From Rugamonas brunnea (GTDB lineage: Bacteria > Pseudomonadota > Gammaproteobacteria > Burkholderiales > Burkholderiaceae_D), in NCBI RefSeq assembly GCF_014042345.1, contig NZ_JACEZT010000008.1, forward strand, positions 1 through 64,000: a stretch of DNA of 64,000 bases, read 5' to 3'. Below, in pieces: positions 17,727-24,896 of this stretch. The notes below the pieces were generated by a model. It ran no database searches. It worked only from the letters and a program-made list of their open reading frames with translations, and had not been told where the DNA came from. Made by a program: the position numbers and the translations under genes. Each line of letters starts with the position of its first letter. Within the stretch, counting starts at the first letter, position 1.

Positions 17727-18308
17727 ATGCGGGAAGGGCGGAATCTGGACGGACAAGCGGCCGGCGGCGGCGAGGCGGGCCTGCTGGCGCGCATCGTGGC
17801 CGGCGACCGGCACGCGTTCGAACAGCTGTACCGCGCCTATTTCCCCCGCCTGGGCCGTTTCCTGGGCCGCATGTTGCGCAGTGTGCCGCTGATCGAGGAG
17901 GTCATCAACGACACCATGCTGGTGGTGTGGCAAAAGGCGGCCAGTTACAACGGCAGTTGCCAGGTGTCGACGTGGATCTTCGCGATCGCCTACCGCAAGG
18001 CGCTGAAGGGTTTGCGCGGCAGCGACGAGCCGCTCGAATGCGATACCGAGTCCTACCCGGCCGGCCCGGAACTGGAGCCGGACCACGTGCTGGAAGGGCG
18101 GCAGTTGCGGCAGGTGCTGGAGCAGGCGCTGGCCCAGTTGCCACTGGCGCAACGGGTGGTGATGGTGCTCACCTATGATCACGAGATGGGCTACGCGGAG
18201 ATCGCGGAAGTGGTTGGCTGTCCCGTCAACACGGTCAAGACCCGTATGTTTCACGCGCGCCACAAGTTAAAGGAATTGTTGGCGAGCCAGATGGAGGATT
18301 ATTCATGA
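17727..18308 (+). CDS. ECF-type RNA polymerase sigma factor
   Basis: The 193-residue protein has sigma region 2 (FEQLYRAYFPRLGRFLGRML, then VVWQKAASY and STWIFAIAYRKAL) and region 4 (LAQLPLAQRVVMVLTYDHEM then VGCPVNTVKTRMFHAR). No region 1 or 3 is present, as in ECF factors. The start at 17727 has a strong SD AAGGAGAG. A longer frame from 17583 lacks this and runs through the promoter region. Its stop overlaps the anti-sigma start by ATGA, so the two are made in a fixed ratio. It likely directs transcription of its own operon; no consensus promoter could be confirmed by eye. Confidence 0.93.
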   Translation: MREGRNLDGQAAGGGEAGLLARIVAGDRHAFEQLYRAYFPRLGRFLGRMLRSVPLIEEVINDTMLVVWQKAASYNGSCQVSTWIFAIAYRKALKGLRGSDEPLECDTESYPAGPELEPDHVLEGRQLRQVLEQALAQLPLAQRVVMVLTYDHEMGYAEIAEVVGCPVNTVKTRMFHARHKLKELLASQMEDYS

Positions 18309-19084
18309 ACGGCCACACTATCCAGCTGGACGATCCAGCGCACGAGGCCGCACGGGCATTGCTGCCCTGGTACGCGGCGGACCGGCTCGATGCCACCGAC
18401 AGTGCGGCCGTGCGCCGTCACCTGGCCAATTGCGCGGCCTGCCGCGCCGAGCTGGACTTCGAACGCCACGTGCAGGCGGCGGCCGCGCTGCCGGATGATG
18501 GCGCCGATGCCCGCGCCAACGCCAACGTCGGGTTGGCCGCCGGCTTGGACGTGGAACGGGCGCTGGCCGCGTTGATGCCACGTCTCGACCCGGTCGTATC
18601 TGTGCCCGTGTCGGCACCCGTATCCGAATCGGCACCTGCGTTGGCACCCATACCCGCACCCGCGCTGGCTCCCGCACATGCGCCCGCAGCCGCACCTGCA
18701 CCTGCGCCTGCGCCCGCCCGGCCTTGGTGGCGCCGCGCCGCCGCCAACGACTCATCCTGGCTGCGCTGGGCGGTGGCCGCCCAGTTCATGGTCATCGCGG
18801 GGCTGGGGCTGCTGCTGGCGCGGCCCGCAGCCGAGCAAGGCACCTACCATGTTCTGGGTGCCGGCGCGGCCGCCGGCAACCTGGTGGTCGTGTTCAAGCC
18901 TGAGACTGCGGAACGGGACATGCGCCGCATCCTGCAAGCCAACGGTGCGCATGTGGTGGACGGGCCCACCGTGACGGATGCCTATCTGCTCAGCGTGCCC
19001 GACCCGCGTGCGGCCCGCGCGCGCCTGCGGGCGGAGCCGGCCGTGGCGTTGGCCGAGACGCTGGATGGAGGAGCGCTGCCGTGA
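18305..19084 (+). CDS. Membrane anti-sigma factor with zinc-finger and propeptide-like C-terminal domain
   Basis: Residues 1-60 form an anti-sigma zinc domain with the His39-x3-Cys43-x2-Cys46 pattern (HLANCAACRAEL). A long Ala/Pro/Val/Ser linker occupies about 95-140. One membrane helix (about 152-172) leads to a periplasmic domain of 85 residues. That domain contains NLVVVFKPETAERDMRRIL and VVDGPTVTDAYLLSVPDP, which resemble the fold pattern of subtilisin propeptides/I9 inhibitors. The next gene encodes a subtilisin-like protease, which makes the likeness suggestive. The start overlaps the sigma stop (ATGA), and the stop overlaps the protease start (GTGA). The zinc-domain assignment is firm; the propeptide likeness is inference. 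Confidence 0.82.
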   Translation: MNGHTIQLDDPAHEAARALLPWYAADRLDATDSAAVRRHLANCAACRAELDFERHVQAAAALPDDGADARANANVGLAAGLDVERALAALMPRLDPVVSVPVSAPVSESAPALAPIPAPALAPAHAPAAAPAPAPAPARPWWRRAAANDSSWLRWAVAAQFMVIAGLGLLLARPAAEQGTYHVLGAGAAAGNLVVVFKPETAERDMRRILQANGAHVVDGPTVTDAYLLSVPDPRAARARLRAEPAVALAETLDGGALP

Positions 19085-20445
19085 ACACCTTGCCGCAGGC
19101 GAAAGCAGTAATGCCGGCCTTAGTGGCCGCGGTGCTGGCGCTCGCCGGGCCAGTGGCCAGCGCGCAGGCCGGCGCGGGCCCGCAAGCCGGCGCGGGCTCG
19201 CAAGCCGTCGCCGGCGTCGCCGCCGTGGCGGCGCAAGCTGATGGCGGTGCGACCCCATCCGGCGAGGCCGCGCTCGCCGAGCGCCAGTTGCTGGTCATGC
19301 TGCGCCTGCCGCCGCCCCATTTCCGGCCGGACGCCGGCTACGGCGGCCGCTATCTGGACGATGGCGGGCGCGGCGCGCGTCATCGCCTGGCCGAGGAACT
19401 GGCGCGGATGCACGGCCTGAAGCTGGTCAGCGACTGGCCCATGCCCACGCTAGGTGTCGATTGCTACGTGCTGGAGGCGCCGGCTGGTGGCGAGCCGGCC
19501 CGCATCGCCGAACTGCTGTCGCGCGATCCGCGCGTGGAGTGGGCGCAGCCGGTGTCCCTTTACACGGGCATGGACGGCGCGGCACCCACCTTGTATCCGG
19601 TCCAGCCGAGTGCGCGCTACTGGCACGTGGCCGAACTGCACCACGCGGCCACGGGACGCGACGTATCGGTGGCCGTGGTCGACAGCGGCATCGATGGCCA
19701 TCATCCCGACCTGGACGGCCAACTGGCCAGCACCGAGAACTTTGTCGACGGCAGCAGCTACCTGCCCGAGGCGCACGGCACGGCGGTGGCTGGCATCATC
19801 GCCGCGCGCGGCGGCCGGCAGGGCATTCTCGGTGTGGCGCCGGGCGTGCGGCTGATGGGCCTGCGCGCTTGCTGGCAGCAGGGCGGGCAGGGGGCACGCT
19901 GCAGCAGCTTCACGCTGGGCAAGGCGCTCAATTACGCCATCGTGCATGACGCGCGCATCATTAACCTCAGTTTGTCCGGACCACCGGACCGGCTGCTGGA
20001 CCGCCTGCTGGACGCGGCGCTGGCGCGCGGCATCAGCGTAGTGGGCGCAATCGACCCGCAAAGTCAGTCGCGCGCGTTCCCGGTCTCGCATCCCGGCGTG
20101 ATCGCCGTGGCCCAGCAGGCGCGCAGCGGCGCGGCGGCGGCGACTATGCCGGCCTTGGGCGGCGCCGTGCTGGCGCCGGGGCAGGATGTGCCGGCCAGCC
20201 TGGCGGGCGGCGGCTGGCGCTTCGTGTCGGGCAACTCCTATGCGGCGGCCCACGTGACGGGCATGCTGGCGCTGCTGGCCGAATTGCGGCCCGGCGCCAA
20301 CGGCGCGCAACTGGAACACCTGCTGGTGCCGGGCCGGGGGCCAAATGCTGCTACCATCGACGCATGTGCCACCATCGCCAACACCACGGGCGCCTGTACC
20401 TGCTCATGCGCCGCCGTCACCCTGCAGTCCAGCCGCCGGCCGTGA
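19081..20445 (+). CDS. Exported subtilisin-like serine protease (S8 family)
   Basis: The 454-residue protein starts with GTG inside a GTGA overlap and has a signal peptide of about 28 residues (ending VASAQA). Residues 65-165 resemble an S8 propeptide. The catalytic triad is Asp201 (VAVVDSGIDGHHPD), His232 (AHGTAVAGIIAARG) and Ser386 (SGNSYAAAHVTG). The usual serine motif is GTSxAAP; here Thr is Asn and Pro is His. The oxyanion-hole Asn, normally in an AGN motif, is replaced by Asp-Pro in VGAIDPQ (about 321-327), so activity may be altered. The last residues include five cysteines, and the gene end overlaps the porin gene by 40 nt. Confidence 0.88.
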   Translation: MNTLPQAKAVMPALVAAVLALAGPVASAQAGAGPQAGAGSQAVAGVAAVAAQADGGATPSGEAALAERQLLVMLRLPPPHFRPDAGYGGRYLDDGGRGARHRLAEELARMHGLKLVSDWPMPTLGVDCYVLEAPAGGEPARIAELLSRDPRVEWAQPVSLYTGMDGAAPTLYPVQPSARYWHVAELHHAATGRDVSVAVVDSGIDGHHPDLDGQLASTENFVDGSSYLPEAHGTAVAGIIAARGGRQGILGVAPGVRLMGLRACWQQGGQGARCSSFTLGKALNYAIVHDARIINLSLSGPPDRLLDRLLDAALARGISVVGAIDPQSQSRAFPVSHPGVIAVAQQARSGAAAATMPALGGAVLAPGQDVPASLAGGGWRFVSGNSYAAAHVTGMLALLAELRPGANGAQLEHLLVPGRGPNAATIDACATIANTTGACTCSCAAVTLQSSRRP

Positions 20446-21122
20446 AGGCGGCCGTGGCGCTGTCGTTGCTGCTTTGCGCGGGCGGCGCGGCCGCGCAGAC
20501 CAGCGGCAGCGTGGCGCTGCAATCGGATTACCGTTTCCGTGGCCTGTCGCTCAGCGACGGCGATCCATCGGCTCAACTGGGCCTGAATTACGACAGTCCG
20601 CAAGGCTGGTACGCGGGCGCGCAGGTGGCCGGCGCCAACCTGCGCGAGCGCGACCTCGCGCAGTTGACGGCCTACGGCGGTTTGGCGCGCCGGCTCGCGT
20701 CGGGCTGGAGCTGGGAGGCGGGCGCCAGCGCATCGCAATTCAGCCGCGCGCATGACAGCGACTATGGCGAATGGTATGCGGGCCTGGCATCCGAGCGATT
20801 GGGGTTGCGGATCTATTACTCGCCCCACTATTTCGGGCGCGACCTGCGCACGGCCTACGTGGAAGCGAACAGCTTCTACCCGCTGCACGATAAGCTCAAG
20901 CTGGTCGCCCACGGCGGCGTGCTGCGCTACCTGCCGCATGGTGGCGAGGACGTACCGGCCCGCTACGACGCCCGCTTTGGGTTGGCCGGGGCAATGGGCG
21001 ACTGGAGCATCCAGCTGGCGTGGGTGGCCGCCTCGTCGCTTGGGCCCGGCGTGGGCACGTCGCCTTACTACACGGCGCCATCGAAGCAAGCGCTGGTCCT
21101 CAGCGTCGCCTTTTCCTTCTAG
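20406..21122 (+). CDS. TorF-family (Gcw_chp) putative porin
   Basis: The start at 20406 opens a signal peptide (KAAVALSLLLCAGGAAAQ) and lies inside the end of the protease gene in another frame. The mature part of about 215 residues shows the Gcw_chp/TorF pattern: SDYRFRGLSLSDGDPSAQLG, then repeated beta strands rich in Tyr, Trp and Gly. It ends in Val-Ala-Phe-Ser-Phe with a terminal aromatic, as outer-membrane barrels do. Homologues are annotated as putative porins without known substrates. The position as the last gene of the sigma operon suggests that the sigma factor adjusts envelope permeability. Confidence 0.82.
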   Translation: MRRRHPAVQPPAVKAAVALSLLLCAGGAAAQTSGSVALQSDYRFRGLSLSDGDPSAQLGLNYDSPQGWYAGAQVAGANLRERDLAQLTAYGGLARRLASGWSWEAGASASQFSRAHDSDYGEWYAGLASERLGLRIYYSPHYFGRDLRTAYVEANSFYPLHDKLKLVAHGGVLRYLPHGGEDVPARYDARFGLAGAMGDWSIQLAWVAASSLGPGVGTSPYYTAPSKQALVLSVAFSF

Positions 21123-21124
21123 CT

Positions 21125-21189
21125 AAAACCGGGGTCAGGTCATGCAATTGCGCATCTTGCGCAATTGCATGACCTGACCCCGGTTTTTT
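21125..21189 (+). terminator. 29-bp perfect inverted repeat, terminator or REP-like palindrome
   Basis: The arms at 21125-21153 and 21159-21187 are perfectly complementary over 29 bp with a 5-nt loop, begin with AAAACCGGGGTCAGGTC and end with a T run. This is far longer than a normal terminator stem. It starts three bases after the porin stop codon. The GGGGTCAG... core recalls palindromes found repeatedly after genes in some beta- and gammaproteobacteria. Confidence 0.85.
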
Positions 21190-21264
21190 GTGCGGAGGGC
21201 GAAACCTTGCGGGGGCGGGCGGGTATGAACGGACACATCGCCCATCTCGCTGAAAGGACGTACC

Positions 21265-22359
21265 ATGAATACCTCGCATCGCCTGCACATGTTCGCCGGC
21301 CTTGGCCTGGCCCTGTTCCTCACCGCTTGCGGCGGCGGCTATGGTGGCAGCAGCTATATGCCACCCGCTGCGCCGCCACCTGTCGTCACCAGCAGCTATA
21401 CCGTCACCAGCCTGGTGTCGGACGCCGTGATCGCGGCGGCCCATACGGACGTCAATCTCGTCAACGGCTGGGGCGTGGCGTTCAATCCCAAGGGCTACGT
21501 GTGGGTGGCCGATAACGGCACCAACAAATCCACACTGTACGACGGCAATGGCGTGCCGCAGTCGCTGGTGGTCAGCACGCCCGATGCGCCTACCGGAATT
21601 GTCTACAACGGCACCACGGACTTCAAGCTGACCCAGGGCGGTGGCGTCGGCGCCAGTCCCTTCCTGTTCGCTACCGAGAGCGGGATGATCGCGGCTTGGG
21701 CACCCTCCGTGAACGCCACCACGGCCGTGACCACGTTCGACGGCAGCACCGCCGGCGCCGTCTACAAGGGGCTGGCGATCGGCAGCTTCAGCGGCGTCAA
21801 TTACCTGTACGCGGCGGATTTCCACAACATGCGCGTCGACGTGTTCGATACCACCTTCACCAGGGTCAGTCTGCCCGGTGGATTCACCGACCCAGGCCTG
21901 CCAGCCGGTTATGCGCCGTTCGGCATCCAGGTGATCGGTGACCGCGTCTACGTGGCCTACGCCAAGCGCGCCGCCACCGGCGACGATGAACAGGCCGGCG
22001 CGGGCTTCGGCGTGCTGGATGTGTACACCACAGGCGGTGCGCTGATCCGCCAGCTGGTGAACGGTGGTGCACTGAACGCGCCGTGGGGTATCGCGATGGC
22101 CCCTGCGGACTTCGGCAGCAACAGCAATATGCTCTTGGTGGGGAACTTCGGTGACGGGAAAATCAACGTCTACGACCCGGCTGACGGCAGCGCCAAGGGC
22201 ACGTTGAACGGGGCGGACGGCATGCCGCTGGTGGTCGATGGCCTGTGGGGCATTGCGTTCGGTAATGGCCTTAACAGCCAGCCCACCAACACGCTGTTCT
22301 TCGCGGCCGGTCCCAAGGACGAGGCCCACGGCCAGTACGGCCGCATCGACCTGAAGTAG
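21265..22359 (+). CDS. TIGR03118-family lipoprotein
   Basis: The 364-residue protein starts behind AAAGGA and has a lipoprotein signal with lipobox LTAC, then Gly-Gly-Gly-Tyr. The mature portion fits TIGR03118: it begins SLVSDAVIAAAHTDVNLVNG and continues with WGVAFNPKGYVWVADNGTN, a beta-propeller-like repeat. It ends FFAAGPKDEAHGQYGRIDL. Members often have PEP-CTERM tails; this one does not, and is anchored by lipid instead. The function is unknown. It stands alone after the terminator at 21189. Confidence 0.86.
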   Translation: MNTSHRLHMFAGLGLALFLTACGGGYGGSSYMPPAAPPPVVTSSYTVTSLVSDAVIAAAHTDVNLVNGWGVAFNPKGYVWVADNGTNKSTLYDGNGVPQSLVVSTPDAPTGIVYNGTTDFKLTQGGGVGASPFLFATESGMIAAWAPSVNATTAVTTFDGSTAGAVYKGLAIGSFSGVNYLYAADFHNMRVDVFDTTFTRVSLPGGFTDPGLPAGYAPFGIQVIGDRVYVAYAKRAATGDDEQAGAGFGVLDVYTTGGALIRQLVNGGALNAPWGIAMAPADFGSNSNMLLVGNFGDGKINVYDPADGSAKGTLNGADGMPLVVDGLWGIAFGNGLNSQPTNTLFFAAGPKDEAHGQYGRIDLK

Positions 22360-22552
22360 CGATGCACGTGCTCTTTGCGACAGCGCAAGGAGCGCGCCGC
22401 GCGGACTTGGATAATGGCAAGCTCGTCAGTCACGTCAGCGCCGCGCGGGCCGCGTGCCTTGCTGGCGCCCGGCCCGGTGCTGCGTCGCGGGCGGACCCGG
22501 GCGGCGGTGATGTGGCTGGCGCTCCGTTTGTCCAAACTCCAGGAGAGCCGCC

Positions 22553-23029
22553 ATGCAGCAGCGCTACGCCCCCGGCCTGTTCGACCGCTTGATGGATGGT
22601 CAGCCGCGTCTGCGTGGCTGGCCGTTGGAACAGCTCAAGGATGCCGTCGCCTGCGACCTGGAGGCTTTGTTCAACACCCGCGCTGCGCTGGCCGGGGCCG
22701 CGCTGGAATCGTATCCCGAAGTGCGCAATTCCATCCTCAATTACGGCTTGATCGATTTCGCCGGCATGTGCCTGACCAGCGACGAGGACCGCCAGAAGAT
22801 CTGCGCCGCCGTGCGCCAGGCCATCGAGCGCCACGAACCGCGTCTGTATGCGGTGCACGCGGCGCTGCGCGCGTCGGACGCGCAGGTGAACCGGCTTGAG
22901 ATCGTGATCAGCGCGCGCCTGAAGGCTGATCCGGCGGCGGAACTGGTGCGCTTCGACGCCGTGCTCAAGCCGTCCACCCAGCAATATGCGATCGCCCGTG
23001 GCGGCCCGTCCGGGGACGGCGCCGCCTGA
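22553..23029 (+). CDS. tssE: TssE-like type VI secretion baseplate protein, orphan
   Basis: The 158-residue protein matches TssE, the gp25-like wedge protein of the type VI secretion baseplate. Evidence is the opening GLFDRLMDG, the segment DLEALFNTR, then SILNYGLIDFAGM, AIERHEPRLYAVHAAL and a final ARLKADPAAELVRFDAVL. The DLExLLNTR and YGLxDFxG patterns are the family core. An AGGAGAG ribosome site precedes the ATG. The length is normal. No other tss gene occurs anywhere in this window: the left neighbour is a TIGR03118 lipoprotein and the right neighbour an aldehyde dehydrogenase on the other strand. It may be a stray copy or serve a distant cluster. Confidence 0.8.
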   Translation: MQQRYAPGLFDRLMDGQPRLRGWPLEQLKDAVACDLEALFNTRAALAGAALESYPEVRNSILNYGLIDFAGMCLTSDEDRQKICAAVRQAIERHEPRLYAVHAALRASDAQVNRLEIVISARLKADPAAELVRFDAVLKPSTQQYAIARGGPSGDGAA

Positions 23030-23030
23030 T

Positions 23031-23155
23031 GGTGTCGCGCGCGCTTGCGTGCGTTTGCGTGCCCTCGTGCGCTCGCGCGCTTTCGTGCTTTCGTACGTTC
23101 GCGCGCTTTCGTGCGTTCGTGCGTTCGCGTGCGCGTGTGCGCGCGTGGGTGGGCG
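23031..23155. repeat. Degenerate GTGCGTTC-type simple repeat
   Basis: A run of about 125 bases made of variations on GTGCGTTCGCG/CGCTTTCGTGC fills almost all the space between the convergent tssE and aldehyde dehydrogenase genes. Units are 6-10 bp, imperfect, and enriched in CG and TTCG steps. It carries no gene that I can support. Confidence 0.75.
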
Positions 23156-23159
23156 CACC

Positions 23160-24896
23160 TCAGCCGCGCAACGCGTCGAAGAAGATCCCCGGCAGTTTGA
23201 ACCACGACGGCCGCACCTGGAACGCGAACAGCTTGCGCGCCACGTTGTGGGCCTGGCGGTTGTTGACGAACCACGGCGGATTGGGCAGCAGCGTCAGCGC
23301 CCCGCCCAGCACACTGCGCGGGAACGGCCGGAACGGCGCTCGCACCACGGTGCGTTGCGGTTTGTCGAACATGTGCGTGTTGTGCACGCTGCCGATGCCG
23401 CTCTGCACGTCGTTGAGCACGTGGCCGGGGAAGGCGCCCCACGGCGTTTGCGTGAGCAGGTAACCGAGTCCCGTCCAGGCGTTGATGGCGATGGTGCCAT
23501 AGCGCAGTTCCAGCAGCAGTTCGTCGAAGCGCGGCCCCAGCGCCTTGATGGTGGCCGGGTGGATCAGGATGTTGGCGCCCAGCGTGCCGCGCAGCTTGTC
23601 GTTGGCGTAGGCGATGGCCTGGCGCAGATAGCTTTCCGGGTCCAGGCCATCCAGCAATTGCTCGCACAGGGTGGGCGCGAACACTTCCGTGCAGCGCGCG
23701 AATACTTGTTCGGCGCTGGCCGGTGGCAGTTCCACCACTTCGCGATTGGCCGCAGCACCGAGCGGGTTGACGCGCATCGCACCGGGTTGGCAGGCCGCGA
23801 AGTGGGCCTGGCGGCTGGCCGCGCCCGGATAGTAGGGCTTGCGGTCCGGCGCGGCGGCCAGTTGCTCGCGCACGGCCGCGCGCAGGGCCGGTGTGTGCTG
23901 CCACTGCGCCGGCAGTACCAGCACTTGCGAGGCCACGCAATTGAAGCCGGAGTTGTGCAGCTTCTGGGTGGCGATGTGGCTGGCCTGGAAGGCGATGTCG
24001 GCCGCCGTCCACGGCCCTGGTACCACGATGGTGGGGCACACGGCACCCAGTTCGCTGGAGATGGGCTTGGGATTGAGCGGCGTGTTGGCGCGCCGGTTGG
24101 CTTCCCCTTCCGGCCCGTGGCCGTAGACGATGGCGTCGTGCGTGACCTGGCTGCCCGTGATGTGGATGGTGTCCACCAGCGCGTGCTGGCAGAGCAGGGT
24201 GCCCACTTCGCCGCCGCCGGTGACGAAGTGCAGGAAGTCGCGCTCGGCCAGCGGCGCGAAGATCTCCTCGAACACGGGCAGCAGGTATTCGTTGACGGGA
24301 TTGAGCTTGACGATGCAGACCGCCTTTTCCGTGTACAGCTTGTGCAGCGCATCCAGCGGAGCGATGCTGGCGATATTGCCGGCGCCGAGGATCAGCGCCA
24401 GTTCGCCCTGCGCGTGGTGCGTGTCGCGGTAGGCGGCGGCCACGTGGCTGGACAGGTTGGCGGCGTTCACTTCCGGCTGCATCCACACTTCCGCCTGCAC
24501 GCCCGATAGCAGCAGGCGGTCAAACACCGTCTGCGGGAACACTTCCACCGCCAGTTGGCGGCCGGCCACGGAGCGCTGCTTGAGCGCGTGGACGGCGGGC
24601 CGGCCATCGACGGCGATTTGTTCGAGCGTGACCAGCAGGTGGTCGCAGGTGGCCAGCAGCGCCCACGGCCCCGAGGTCCATTCCTCGCCTTGCAGCGGAC
24701 TGTCGGCGGTGATGCCCTTGGCGGTGTTGGACAAGTCTATCCACCGTTCGGCGGCGGCCGGGATGCGTTCACGCACCTGGCGCAGCAGCGCGATGCGTTC
24801 ACCCACGGGCAGGGCGGCCCAGTCGCGGCGGCGCGCGGCCAGGCGTGCCAGCAGCGCGTCCAGCCGGGCGCTGGTTTCCAGGGCGCGGCCCATCAT
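23160..24896 (-). CDS. Aldehyde dehydrogenase family protein
   Basis: The 578-residue protein is longer than typical 480-500 residue enzymes. It contains the family core: ILGAGNIASIAPLDALHKLY for cofactor binding, the catalytic Glu282 in SSELGAVCPTI, and the catalytic Cys320 in HNSGFNCVASQ. It probably oxidises an aldehyde to an acid with NAD(P). An N-terminal segment of about 100 residues is unusual and includes the motif AAERWIDLSNTAKG. The start overlaps the stop of the propeller gene (ATGA), so the two proteins are co-made. The substrate is unknown. The enzyme itself lacks a signal peptide, whereas the propeller is exported. Confidence 0.85.
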   Translation of the reverse strand: MMGRALETSARLDALLARLAARRRDWAALPVGERIALLRQVRERIPAAAERWIDLSNTAKGITADSPLQGEEWTSGPWALLATCDHLLVTLEQIAVDGRPAVHALKQRSVAGRQLAVEVFPQTVFDRLLLSGVQAEVWMQPEVNAANLSSHVAAAYRDTHHAQGELALILGAGNIASIAPLDALHKLYTEKAVCIVKLNPVNEYLLPVFEEIFAPLAERDFLHFVTGGGEVGTLLCQHALVDTIHITGSQVTHDAIVYGHGPEGEANRRANTPLNPKPISSELGAVCPTIVVPGPWTAADIAFQASHIATQKLHNSGFNCVASQVLVLPAQWQHTPALRAAVREQLAAAPDRKPYYPGAASRQAHFAACQPGAMRVNPLGAAANREVVELPPASAEQVFARCTEVFAPTLCEQLLDGLDPESYLRQAIAYANDKLRGTLGANILIHPATIKALGPRFDELLLELRYGTIAINAWTGLGYLLTQTPWGAFPGHVLNDVQSGIGSVHNTHMFDKPQRTVVRAPFRPFPRSVLGGALTLLPNPPWFVNNRQAHNVARKLFAFQVRPSWFKLPGIFFDALRG

